From contig UQOY01000011.1 in NCBI GenBank assembly GCA_900542825.1, forward strand, positions 8,248 to 72,247: DNA of 64,000 nucleotides, written 5' to 3'. A program made the translations under genes and the position numbers. The notes under the pieces are model-generated. The model saw nothing but the letters and a program-made list of their open reading frames with translations, was not told the origin of the DNA and did not search any database. The DNA is from an uncultured Collinsella sp. GTDB lineage: Bacteria > Actinomycetota > Coriobacteriia > Coriobacteriales > Coriobacteriaceae. Shown here piece by piece: positions 17,396-25,463 of this stretch. Positions within the stretch are counted from its first letter, which is position 1. Each line of letters opens with the position of its first letter.

Positions 17396-18580
17396 GTGGG
17401 CAAGGCGAAGGCTAAGGCGAAGAAAAAGACGACGGGGGCGCGGGCTAAACGCGATCGTCGTCGGAAGCTCGCGACCGAAGCCCCCACGTCTGCCGAGGAG
17501 CTGCTGGCAAGCGTGCCGGGACTCGATGCACTGCAGGATGTTCCGGCGTTCGACGACCTGCCGATCGATGGGGCTCAACAGGCTGCCTTCGATGATTTTT
17601 GTGCCCAGGCCGAGGAGCCCGAGCAGATGCAGTTGGGTGCCGTGGTGCGCCTGGATCGCGGGTTTCCGCTGGTGGCGACTGCCGACGACACCTTTCGTGC
17701 CGAGCATGCCGTAGGGTTTGCCAAGTCGCGTGGCGAGGATGAGGTTCTGCTGCCCGCCGTGGGCGACCGCGTGGCGGTGCGCCGTGCGCCCGGGCACGAC
17801 ATGGGCGTGATCGAGTGCGTGCTGCCACGCCGCACGAGTTTTGAGCGCTGGCGCGGACGCGCTCGCGGCGAGCGTCAGGTGCTTTGCTCCAACGTGGATA
17901 GCGTGCTGATCGTGCAGGCGCTCGGCGCCGGCGAGGTGCTGCTCGACCGCGTGGCGCGCTCGCTGGTGTTGGCGCTCGACTGCGATGCCGATCCGGTGGT
18001 GGTACTCACCAAGGCCGACCGCTGCGACGCCGATGAGCTCGAGCGCGATCTGGACCGCGTGCACCGCTTGGTGGGTCCGGACGTGCGCGTAATCGTGACA
18101 TCCTCTGCCGAGGGCCGTGGCCTGGACGAGGTTCGCGTCTGCGTTCCCGCCGGGAGCTGCGCCATGATCCTGGGTGAATCGGGTGCCGGCAAGTCGACGT
18201 TGCTCAACGCGCTGCTGGGTCACGATACGTTGGCGACCGGCGGCGTGCGTGAGCGCGATGACCAGGGTCGCCACACCACGGTCGCGCGCGTGATGGTGGC
18301 ATTGCCGGGCGACGCCGGTGTGATCGCCGATGCACCGGGTCTGCGCAGTCTGCCGCTCGTGGGGCATGAGCGAGGCTTGGCGTGTGCGTTTCCCGAGATC
18401 GTCGAGGCGTCGCGTGCGTGCCGGTTTGCCGACTGCACACATACTCACGAACCGGGCTGTGCCGTTCGCGAGGCCGAGGGTGCCGGGCAGATCGACAGCC
18501 TGCGTTTGGAGACGTTCCAAAATCTGGCGTCATCCATGCGCGTGAGTGCTCAGATGCTCGATCCCGACGTTCATCTGTAA
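17396..18580 (+). CDS. rsgA: ribosome small-subunit-dependent GTPase A
   Basis: A 394-residue circularly permuted GTPase that checks late 30S ribosome maturation. The lysine/arginine-rich first 25 residues precede an OB-fold. The NKxD-type motif TKAD is near residue 205, before the P-loop GESGAGKST near 260 and the DAPG box; this order is diagnostic of RsgA. The C-terminal zinc site CRFADCTHTHEPGC is present. I chose the GTG at 17396, with TGGGAGG just upstream. An ATG-like upstream extension to 17309 would run through the promoter region. Confidence 0.95.
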   Translation: MGKAKAKAKKKTTGARAKRDRRRKLATEAPTSAEELLASVPGLDALQDVPAFDDLPIDGAQQAAFDDFCAQAEEPEQMQLGAVVRLDRGFPLVATADDTFRAEHAVGFAKSRGEDEVLLPAVGDRVAVRRAPGHDMGVIECVLPRRTSFERWRGRARGERQVLCSNVDSVLIVQALGAGEVLLDRVARSLVLALDCDADPVVVLTKADRCDADELERDLDRVHRLVGPDVRVIVTSSAEGRGLDEVRVCVPAGSCAMILGESGAGKSTLLNALLGHDTLATGGVRERDDQGRHTTVARVMVALPGDAGVIADAPGLRSLPLVGHERGLACAFPEIVEASRACRFADCTHTHEPGCAVREAEGAGQIDSLRLETFQNLASSMRVSAQMLDPDVHL

Positions 18581-18597
18581 TTGAATGTATCTATGAC

Positions 18598-18632
18598 AGC
18601 CGTCTCCCAACGGTACGGGAGACGGCTTTTTT
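18598..18632 (+). terminator. terminator of rsgA
   Basis: AGCCGTCTCCC at 18598-18608 pairs perfectly with GGGAGACGGCT at 18617-18627 and runs into TTTTT. A classical rho-independent terminator. Confidence 0.9.
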
Positions 18633-18660
18633 ATTGCCGATGCGTCCCTAAACGTGCGTT

Positions 18661-18724
18661 TTGCCGACGTGCTGACCAAAACCTTGCCACGAGCTTGACG
18701 GGCCGGTCAGCTTTTGGTCGGCAA
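18661..18724 (+). promoter_or_regulatory. nested stem-loop upstream of the Tad pilus operon
   Basis: TTGCCGAC... at 18661 pairs with GTCGGCAA at 18717-18724, and inside it GCTGACC at 18671-18677 pairs with GGTCAGC at 18705-18711. This 64-nt structure sits between the rsgA terminator and the first Tad gene, with a TTGACA hexamer (18730-18735) just after it but no clear -10. It could be an operator or a structured leader. Nothing known matches. Confidence 0.45.
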
Positions 18725-18832
18725 TTGGTTTGACACTCAAAACCAAGATCGCGATCGCGTCGTTTTGCTGCTTGCTCGCTCGGACAATGGTGGTACGGGC
18801 ATCCGCCCGGTGCTACCTTGAGAGGAGCGGCC

Positions 18833-19492
18833 GTGAACAAGAGCAAGCGCATCGCCATCAGTCTGATCGCCGGCGCGCTCGCCGCGCTGCTCTGCATGGT
18901 CTACGCGTCATCGATTCGCTCGCAGGCTGAGCAGGCCCAGGCCGAGACACTGGCCAAGTATGGCGGCGATCGCGTTGAGGTGTGCGTCGCGGCGCGCGAT
19001 ATCGATGCGGGCGAGACCCTCGACGAGACCAATGTCATAACCCAGGAATGGTTGGCGAGCCTGCTGCCGCGCGATGCGGCGACCGAGCTGCGCCAGGTGC
19101 GCGGCGACGTAACGACCTCGCGCATCCCTAAAAATGCCGTGATTTGCGATGTCTACACCAAGGCCGAAAGCCACACGCTCGAGGTGCCCAAAGGCAAGGT
19201 CGCCGTTTCGGTGGCGGTCGATGCCGAGCATTCGGTCGGGGGTGCCACGGGTGTGGGCAGCTACGTGGACGTGTACGTGCAAAAGGACGGCGTGACCGAT
19301 CGGCTGTGCGGCGCGCGCGTGATCGATACCAGCGAAGAGGCCGGCACCACGCGAGAAGGCAAGATCGAATGGGTGACGCTGGCGGCCGACCCCGAAGACG
19401 TTAAGGAATTGCTGGGGGCCTCGGGCAAGGGGGCGGTCAGTTTGACGATTCCCGCCACGGTGCGCAGCAAAAAGAGCGGAGGCGACGAGTGA
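18833..19492 (+). CDS. cpaB: Flp pilus assembly protein CpaB (SAF domain)
   Basis: A 219-residue protein with one N-terminal membrane segment (about residues 6-24) and an SAF domain starting near residue 40 (VEVCVAARDIDAGETLDETNV). CpaB/RcpC proteins take part in assembling the Tad pilus on the outer face of the membrane. The GTG at 18833 is used, with GAGAGGAGC upstream. A TTG at 18818 is possible but would put extra residues before the helix. It is the first gene of the pilus operon and overlaps cpaE by one base. Confidence 0.85.
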   Translation: MNKSKRIAISLIAGALAALLCMVYASSIRSQAEQAQAETLAKYGGDRVEVCVAARDIDAGETLDETNVITQEWLASLLPRDAATELRQVRGDVTTSRIPKNAVICDVYTKAESHTLEVPKGKVAVSVAVDAEHSVGGATGVGSYVDVYVQKDGVTDRLCGARVIDTSEEAGTTREGKIEWVTLAADPEDVKELLGASGKGAVSLTIPATVRSKKSGGDE

Positions 19493-21135
19493 TGAAGGCG
19501 ATCTGGCTTGCATGCTGCGCGTGCGGTGATTACGGATTGCTGCAGCGGGAAGTCGAGGGCCGCGATGCGGGCGCGCAGGTGCTTCGCGTGGGCGACCTGG
19601 ATGGGCTGGTGTCCATGGCGCGGGCGTTTCCGTCGCGTCGCGGGGCGGCGATTATCGCGGCAGCCCTGTTCGATGCCGAAGACGTGCGAAAGACCGTTGC
19701 GCGCCTGACGGCCGAGGGCCGTGTGAGCCGCGTGGTCGTACTGATAGAGACGCTCGATCCTTCGGATATCGAGGGGCTGTTTCGCGCAGGGGCGACCGAG
19801 GTTATCGCTGTGCGCAGCATATGCGGCAACGGACGCGCGGGCGAGGGAACGGTTGATTACGACCGGTGTATGACGATTGAGCCCGATGCTTTTGTTGATA
19901 GGGAATCCGGGGCGCCTCGCGCTACAAGAGGCCCGCGTGTTGATGATTATGGAAAAGCGGAAGCCGAGCATGATCGGTGTCCCCGGGATCCCCTTGCATA
20001 CGATGATGCCGGAGAGCCGGTGCCGTATGGCGAGGAGCTTCTGGCTGTAGATATGGGATACGTGCATGGCGTGAGTCTGGCCGATGAACTCGATGAGGTT
20101 GAGGGGCTTGCCGGGAACGACAGCGTGCGTGCCGATGCGGCTGTGGAGTCCTCAGACTCGGCCCCGCAGACTGAGCAACCTGCCATGCCGGTTTGGGCGC
20201 AGCATATGAGCGCTGCCGGGGAGACGGGGACGTTGCCGTCCGTGCCCGCGTCGCCTGCCACCGTGCCGCCGGCGGATGCCGCCGCTCCGTCGCATCGAGC
20301 CCCGGTTATCTGCGCCGTCTCGGGTTCGGGCGGTTGCGGCAAGTCGACGATCGTCGCCGCCATGGCGCACGCGGCGTCGCTGCTGGGCCTGCGTGCTGCC
20401 GTGCTCGACTTAGACCTGATGTTTGGAAACCTCTACGACCTGTTGGGTGCCGATACCCCGCATGACATGGCGACGCTTATCGAGCCATCGGCTGCGGGCA
20501 CACTTGCCGAATCGGACATCGTGGCCGCCTCGATGCGCGTGGCCCCGGGCGTCACGCTTTGGGGCCCGCTCTCCTCGCCCGAACAGGCCGAGCTCATGGC
20601 GCGTCCGGTGGAGCTGTTGCTCGACGTCTTGCGCCGCGAATCCGACGTGGTGCTTGTCGACACCTCGGTCTTTTGGGGTGACGCCGTGGCGGCCGCGGTG
20701 GCGGCAAGCGACCGTTGCCTGGTCGTGGGCGATCCATCGGTGTCGTCTGCGACGTCCGCGGCACGCGTTATCGAGCTGGCAAGTCGTGTGGGCGTGCCAC
20801 GCACGCGCATGAGCGCCGTATTCAACCGGTTTGGCGCGCGCGGCGCCGACGAGGATGTCGCCATGCGCTTTGAGATTACCTGTGCGTTGAGCTCCAAGAT
20901 CCGCATCGCCGACGGTGGGCAGGACTTGGCGGCGCTCATGGCATTCGGCCGTGCTGACGAGGCGGTGGGCCAGACCAGCGCTTTTGCCACCAGCGTGCGC
21001 GAAGCCACACGCGAGATGCTCGTGGAGCTGGGCTGCGCCGTCGGTCCCTGGAGTGACATGGTCACCGACCGCGCGACGCGCACCGAGCGCCCGCGCATCC
21101 GTCTTCCCTGGTCGCGTGAGGGTGATTCGCGATGA
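19492..21135 (+). CDS. cpaE: CpaE-like pilus assembly ATPase (MinD/ParA family)
   Basis: A 547-residue protein in three parts. Residues 1-130 resemble a degenerate receiver-like domain. Residues 130-270 are a low-complexity, acidic linker. From about 275 there is a MinD/ParA-type ATPase with a deviant Walker A (SGSGGCGKST) and the LDLDLMFGNL segment. CpaE proteins help localise the Tad secretion machine. The ATG at 19492 overlaps the cpaB stop (TGATG). The linker is longer than usual. Confidence 0.83.
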   Translation: MKAIWLACCACGDYGLLQREVEGRDAGAQVLRVGDLDGLVSMARAFPSRRGAAIIAAALFDAEDVRKTVARLTAEGRVSRVVVLIETLDPSDIEGLFRAGATEVIAVRSICGNGRAGEGTVDYDRCMTIEPDAFVDRESGAPRATRGPRVDDYGKAEAEHDRCPRDPLAYDDAGEPVPYGEELLAVDMGYVHGVSLADELDEVEGLAGNDSVRADAAVESSDSAPQTEQPAMPVWAQHMSAAGETGTLPSVPASPATVPPADAAAPSHRAPVICAVSGSGGCGKSTIVAAMAHAASLLGLRAAVLDLDLMFGNLYDLLGADTPHDMATLIEPSAAGTLAESDIVAASMRVAPGVTLWGPLSSPEQAELMARPVELLLDVLRRESDVVLVDTSVFWGDAVAAAVAASDRCLVVGDPSVSSATSAARVIELASRVGVPRTRMSAVFNRFGARGADEDVAMRFEITCALSSKIRIADGGQDLAALMAFGRADEAVGQTSAFATSVREATREMLVELGCAVGPWSDMVTDRATRTERPRIRLPWSREGDSR

Positions 21136-22460
21136 GTTTGCAAACAAGGATTAAGGCAGCCGGCGCGGCCGCGGCGACAGTACCTGTTGATGCAGGGCGC
21201 CACCGTGCCGTCAAGCGCCGCACCAAACGCGCCGTGATGGACCGTATGGGCTATGACGAGGTGGCGCGTATCAGCGCATACATCGATCCGGCGCGCGCCC
21301 GCTCGGAATTGCGTCCTGCGGTGGAGGCGGCGCTCAACGTGGAGGAGCCAGGCGACCTGGCGACGCCCGAACGCGAGACCATCATCGACGAGATTTTGGA
21401 TGACGTGGTGGGCCTGGGTCCGCTGCAGCCGCTCATCGAGGACGACACCGTCACCGAGATCATGGTCAACGGTTGCCGCTCGGCTTTCTTTGAGCGCGGC
21501 GGCGTCTTATATCCCATCGAGCATGCATTTGAGGATGACGAGCAGATCCGCGTGCTCATCGACCGCATCATCTCGCCGCTGGGCAGGCGCATCGACGAGC
21601 GCAGCCCCATCGTCAACGCTCGCCTCAAGACGGGCTATCGCGTCAACGCGGTGATTCCTCCTGTGGCGATCGATGGACCGATTCTCACCATCCGCAAGTT
21701 TTCAGACCGCATCTGTTCATTGGACGAGCTTGTGGGCCTGGGGTCGTTGCCGCTTTGGTATGCACAACTGCTTTCGTGTGCGGTATCGCTGCGCCAGGAT
21801 TTGGCGGTTGCAGGTGGCACGGGGTCGGGCAAGACCACGCTGCTCAACGCGCTATCGTGCGAGATATCCACCGGCGAGCGCATCGTGACGATCGAGGACT
21901 CCGCCGAGCTCAAGTTTGCGCATCACCCGCATGTGGTTCGCCTGGAGGCGCGCGAGGCTTCAATTGAGGGCGAGGGCGCGGTGACAATCCGCGATCTGGT
22001 GACCAACGCCCTGCGCATGCGTCCCGACCGTATTGTGGTGGGCGAGGTGCGCGGTGCGGAATGTTGCGACATGCTGCAGGCCATGAACACCGGGCACGAT
22101 GGGTCGCTCACCACGCTTCATGCGGGCACCGAGCAGGAGACCGTGGTGCGTTTGACGCTGCTTGCGCGCTATGGCATCGATCTGCCGAGCGAGCTTATCG
22201 AGGAGCAAATTGCCATGGCGCTCGACGGCATCGTGATGTCCGAGCGCCATGCGGACGGTAGGCGTTTCGTGTCCTCCTATTCGGGGGTGCGACGCGGCGC
22301 GTCGGGCGGCGTGGAGCTTGAACGCTATGTGACGTTCGATGCCGCCACGCGCACCTGGACGCTCGATCGCGAGCCTCCGTTTATCGCAGAGGGCCTGCGC
22401 TCGGGAACGCTCACACAAGAGGAGGTGGACGAATGGAGATCGTTGTGCCCCTCGTCGTAG
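21132..22460 (+). CDS. cpaF: Tad pilus secretion ATPase CpaF/TadA
   Basis: A 442-residue type II/IV secretion ATPase. The N-terminal domain carries the MVNGCRSAFFERGG motif of CpaF. Walker A GGTGSGKTT is at about residues 228-236, IEDSAEL near 258, the Walker B-like RPDRIVVGEVRG near 300, and NTGHDGSLTTLHAG near 320. It would power pilin extrusion at the cytoplasmic membrane, working with TadB and TadC. It overlaps cpaE at ATGA and tadB by 28 nt, so translation is likely coupled. Confidence 0.94.
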   Translation: MSLQTRIKAAGAAAATVPVDAGRHRAVKRRTKRAVMDRMGYDEVARISAYIDPARARSELRPAVEAALNVEEPGDLATPERETIIDEILDDVVGLGPLQPLIEDDTVTEIMVNGCRSAFFERGGVLYPIEHAFEDDEQIRVLIDRIISPLGRRIDERSPIVNARLKTGYRVNAVIPPVAIDGPILTIRKFSDRICSLDELVGLGSLPLWYAQLLSCAVSLRQDLAVAGGTGSGKTTLLNALSCEISTGERIVTIEDSAELKFAHHPHVVRLEAREASIEGEGAVTIRDLVTNALRMRPDRIVVGEVRGAECCDMLQAMNTGHDGSLTTLHAGTEQETVVRLTLLARYGIDLPSELIEEQIAMALDGIVMSERHADGRRFVSSYSGVRRGASGGVELERYVTFDAATRTWTLDREPPFIAEGLRSGTLTQEEVDEWRSLCPSS

Positions 22461-23359
22461 GGGGCTTGACGGGGCTTTCTGCCGCGGTGGCGTGCGGGAC
22501 GGAGCCTCGTGCGCCGCGCGTGCCGCCGGCGGAGCTGGTCAGTCATGCGTTTGAGTCGGTTGCCGAGAAGCTGCCGCGCGAGTTGGTAGAAAACGACCTG
22601 CTAAAAAAGATCGCCCGCTCCTGGGCGGCGCTGGTTCCGGTGCATCGCGCGGGGCTTGTCATCGAGGATGACGAGGCGCGACTGGCATGCTTGCTGCTAT
22701 CGAGTGGTGTCTGCGGTGTTGCCCTGACTGTCGTATCGCTGTCGCCCATCGGCTTTGTCCTGGGGTTGCTCGCGCCGTTTGGCGTAGGCGCCGCTCGCGA
22801 CACCTTCGACCGTCGCCGCGAGCAACACGATGTGGAAGAAGCCATGCCCGAGGCCTTTACGGCGCTCTCCATGTCGCTCGCCTCGGGTCATTCGCTGGCC
22901 CAGGGCATGAGGTTTGTGGGAACTCACGCGCAAGAGCCGGTGCATACCGAGTTTTTGCGTGTGGCGGCGGCGATCGACTGCGGCGTCTCGGCGACTGACG
23001 CGTTGGATGACCTGCTCGACCGTATCGATGCCCCCGGCCTTTCGCTTGTTACTTTGGCGCTCAAAGTGTCGCAGCGAACCGGTGCCCCGCTTGCCGACCT
23101 GTTATCCGAGGCATCGAGCATGGTGGGGGAGCGCATTGAGCTTAAGCGACGCTTGGACGTCAAGACATCGCAGGCTCGTATGTCGGCACACATGGTCTCG
23201 GCGATGCCGGCGGGTATGTGCGCGGTGCTGGCGCTGCTTTCGGCCGACTTTCGCCGCGGCCTTGCAACGCCGGCGGGTGCCGGTGCCGTGGTGCTGGGTC
23301 TTGCCCTCAACGCCGTTGCCCTGGTGGTCATCCGACGCATTATGCGGGTGGAGCTATGA
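22433..23359 (+). CDS. tadB: Tad pilus inner-membrane platform protein TadB
   Basis: A 308-residue T2SSF-domain protein. Membrane segments lie near residues 85-120 and in the C-terminal 60 residues. The cytoplasmic T2SSF domain between them has EAMPEAFTALSMSLASGHSL, typical of TadB. It pairs with TadC to form the platform above the CpaF ATPase. The start overlaps cpaF and the stop overlaps the tadC start (ATGA). Confidence 0.9.
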   Translation: MEIVVPLVVGGLTGLSAAVACGTEPRAPRVPPAELVSHAFESVAEKLPRELVENDLLKKIARSWAALVPVHRAGLVIEDDEARLACLLLSSGVCGVALTVVSLSPIGFVLGLLAPFGVGAARDTFDRRREQHDVEEAMPEAFTALSMSLASGHSLAQGMRFVGTHAQEPVHTEFLRVAAAIDCGVSATDALDDLLDRIDAPGLSLVTLALKVSQRTGAPLADLLSEASSMVGERIELKRRLDVKTSQARMSAHMVSAMPAGMCAVLALLSADFRRGLATPAGAGAVVLGLALNAVALVVIRRIMRVEL

Positions 23360-23997
23360 GCGCCCTGGTCGGGGTCGCGGCGTGCCTGTGCGCGCTCAGC
23401 GTGTTTATCGTGACCGGTTTGGATCGTGCGGACGCACACAAGATCGTCCGGGCCTGCAAACACGAGGCGCTGCTGGTTGTTGCGGCCGCCCAATCGGTGA
23501 CCGATGCCCTGACAACGCGGTTGAAAGGCATGCTCGGCACGGGTGGTACGGCGCAGGTGTCGCTTGGCGAGGTGTCCGAGATGATCGACGTGGTGCGTCT
23601 GGGGCTTTCGGCTGGCCTTTCGTTCGATGCGGCGCTTGAGGTTTTTTGCGCCAATCGCCGATCGACGTTGGCGCTCCGCCTTGAGCGAGCCTGCATGGCG
23701 TGGCAGGTGGGCGTGGGGACGCGCGAGGACGAGCTCCTGGCGGCCGCGCGCGACCTGGATGTGCGGGCGCTCGAGACCTTTGCCATCACAGCGGGGCAGG
23801 CGCTTGCCCTCGGTGCCCCGCTTGCCGAGACGCTGGCGGCTCAAAGTCGCGAGATTCGCGCAGCCCATCGCGCTGCAGTCGAGCGCGAGATCGAGCGCGC
23901 GCCGGTCAAGCTGCTGATTCCCACCGGCACGCTCATCTTGCCGGCGTTGCTTCTGTCCATATTGGGCCCGCTGCTGGGAGCAGGCGGGATGATGTAG
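23356..23997 (+). CDS. tadC: Tad pilus platform protein TadC-like
   Basis: A 213-residue T2SSF-domain protein with an N-terminal hydrophobic segment, the LGEVSEMIDVVRLGLSAGLS segment typical of the fold, and two C-terminal helices. It is shorter than many TadC proteins (about 250-300 residues), as the N-terminal part is reduced. The ATG at 23356 overlaps the tadB stop by four bases. Followed by the pilin gene. Confidence 0.88.
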   Translation: MSALVGVAACLCALSVFIVTGLDRADAHKIVRACKHEALLVVAAAQSVTDALTTRLKGMLGTGGTAQVSLGEVSEMIDVVRLGLSAGLSFDAALEVFCANRRSTLALRLERACMAWQVGVGTREDELLAAARDLDVRALETFAITAGQALALGAPLAETLAAQSREIRAAHRAAVEREIERAPVKLLIPTGTLILPALLLSILGPLLGAGGMM

Positions 23998-24007
23998 GGA
24001 GGAATAC

Positions 24008-24241
24008 ATGAATACGATGACTGACGTTGCCGGCAAGGTCTGGAGCTGGGTGTTTTGCCAGTCAATTCACGCTCGCCAGCATGCCGAGGAACTGCTGCGG
24101 GAGGAGAGCGCGCAAGGCACCACCGAGTACGCCATCCTGGTCGGTGTGCTCGTGGTGATCGCCATCATTGCCATCGTCGCATTTAAGGGCAAGGTCCAAG
24201 ATCTATGGAGCGCTATCAGCGAGGGCATCAACAGCCTGTAG
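24008..24241 (+). CDS. flp: Flp-type pilin
   Basis: A 77-residue prepilin-like protein: a polar leader of about 35 residues, then AQGTTEYAILVGVLVVIAI, where the Glu-Tyr pair and hydrophobic helix mark a Flp pilin. By alignment to G|xxxxEY pilins the residue before the cut would be Ala, not Gly. The ATG at 24008 follows GGGAGGAA. It is likely the main pilus subunit, as it directly follows tadC. No prepilin peptidase gene is in the window. Confidence 0.85.
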   Translation: MNTMTDVAGKVWSWVFCQSIHARQHAEELLREESAQGTTEYAILVGVLVVIAIIAIVAFKGKVQDLWSAISEGINSL

Positions 24242-24768
24242 GGGGCGCCCGTCCCGTCGGCGCGTTGCTGGTGCTCGCCTGTGCGGTCGTGGCGGTGGCA
24301 GTGGCGGTTTGGGGGCTTAACGCAGCACGGCAACAACGTTTAGGGGTTGCCGCGGATGCGGGCTCGGGTTCGGCTGCGGCGTCTCAAAAAGACGATGCGC
24401 GAGACGCGGACGATGCGAACGCCGCCGTCACGGCGCAAACGTTCTTGCAAACACTCGACGAGCGAGCGGGCGCTGCAACGGGTTCATCGGCAAACAATGC
24501 TGTCGCCGTTCGTCTCGCATGGTCCGAGTGCCGACCGATGATCGAAGCGGCGGCGGATATGCTGCGCGCCTATCGCGAGGTGCCCACGGCGCAACTTGCT
24601 CTGAGCGGCTATCTCGACATCAAGGGCAACGTGTGGGGCGCTATCGTGCGCGACGGACGCGGCTGGGTCGATATGGTGACGGTTGCCGCGGATGCTGGTG
24701 ATACTTCGTGTCGCCTGCGCGTGGTCCGCCTGACCCCGCAGGCAACGAGCTCAAAGGAGGGGTCGTGA
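24205..24768 (+). CDS. unrecognised Tad-locus protein with one membrane segment
   Basis: 187 residues, not matched to a family I know. Residues 1-17 are polar, 18-38 form one strong membrane helix, and the rest is an Ala/Asp-rich linker followed by a soluble domain (about residues 90-180) with predicted alternating strands. It overlaps the end of the pilin gene by 37 nt and precedes a second pilin-like gene by one base. Its position suggests a minor pilus component or assembly factor facing outward. The start lacks a strong ribosome site, so translation may be coupled to the pilin gene. Confidence 0.6.
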   Translation: MERYQRGHQQPVGGARPVGALLVLACAVVAVAVAVWGLNAARQQRLGVAADAGSGSAAASQKDDARDADDANAAVTAQTFLQTLDERAGAATGSSANNAVAVRLAWSECRPMIEAAADMLRAYREVPTAQLALSGYLDIKGNVWGAIVRDGRGWVDMVTVAADAGDTSCRLRVVRLTPQATSSKEGS

Positions 24769-24769
24769 A

Positions 24770-24988
24770 ATGCATGACGTCCTGCGTGAGGAATCTGCCC
24801 AGGCGACGGTCGAATACGCCATCGTCACGGTGGCGCTGCTTTCCATCGTGCTGGCGATCGCGGGGCTTTGGCGTGCTGGTACCGATGGGCGCTTGGCGGC
24901 GCTGGTCGAGCGGGCGGCATCTCACGGCGTCACCTCGACATCGGTTGTCGACGCTGCTGCGGGTGCTAAGGACATCGCGCTGTATTGA
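24770..24988 (+). CDS. second Flp/TadE-like small prepilin
   Basis: A 72-residue protein with the same N-terminal plan as the main pilin: REESAQATVEYAIV followed by a hydrophobic helix, then a short soluble tail. The ATG at 24770 follows AAAGGAGG. The leader is much shorter than in the first pilin (about ten residues). It may be a minor pilin. It overlaps the likely start of the next gene. Confidence 0.75.
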   Translation: MHDVLREESAQATVEYAIVTVALLSIVLAIAGLWRAGTDGRLAALVERAASHGVTSTSVVDAAAGAKDIALY

Positions 24989-25463
24989 TGTCGCGCGCGA
25001 GGACCGGGCGCAGTCTACGGTCGAGGCGGCATTCCTGCTGCCGACGTTTCTGACGCTCGTCCTGTTGGCGCTGCAGCCGGTGTGCCTGCTCCATACACGC
25101 GCGGTCATGGAGTCTGCCGCCGCCGAGACCGCGCGGCTCATGACCACGACGACGGTGGGGGATGACGAGGATATTAAGGAGTTTGCCCGCCGCCGCCTTG
25201 CCGCGGTTCCCGACGTTTCGATTTTTCATGCTGGCGGGCCCCTGTCGTGGGATATCGAGCTTGGTCGGGCCGATGCAGGCGGCGTCTCGTTCGTTTCCGT
25301 TACCGGCGAGGTTAAACCGCTGCCCGTGATCGGCGCGTTTGCGCAGGCTATGGGTAGCGCAGGCAAAAACGGCTATGTCGAGCTTAAGGTCGACGTCTCG
25401 TACCAATCGCGTCCCGAGTGGCTGGAGGGGGATTATGATTCGTGGATTGCTGCATGGGATTAA
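24963..25463 (+). CDS. tadE: TadE-like pseudopilin
   Basis: About 166 residues: a short leader, then EDRAQSTVEAAFLLPTFLTLVLL, the TadE signature with Glu at the fifth position, and a soluble C-terminal domain of about 120 residues. The start is uncertain. The GTG at 24963 is the nearest common start in frame, but it lacks a good ribosome site and overlaps the previous gene by 26 nt, which suggests coupled translation. TadE proteins are minor pseudopilins of Tad systems. Confidence 0.75.
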   Translation: MLRTSRCIDVAREDRAQSTVEAAFLLPTFLTLVLLALQPVCLLHTRAVMESAAAETARLMTTTTVGDDEDIKEFARRRLAAVPDVSIFHAGGPLSWDIELGRADAGGVSFVSVTGEVKPLPVIGAFAQAMGSAGKNGYVELKVDVSYQSRPEWLEGDYDSWIAAWD

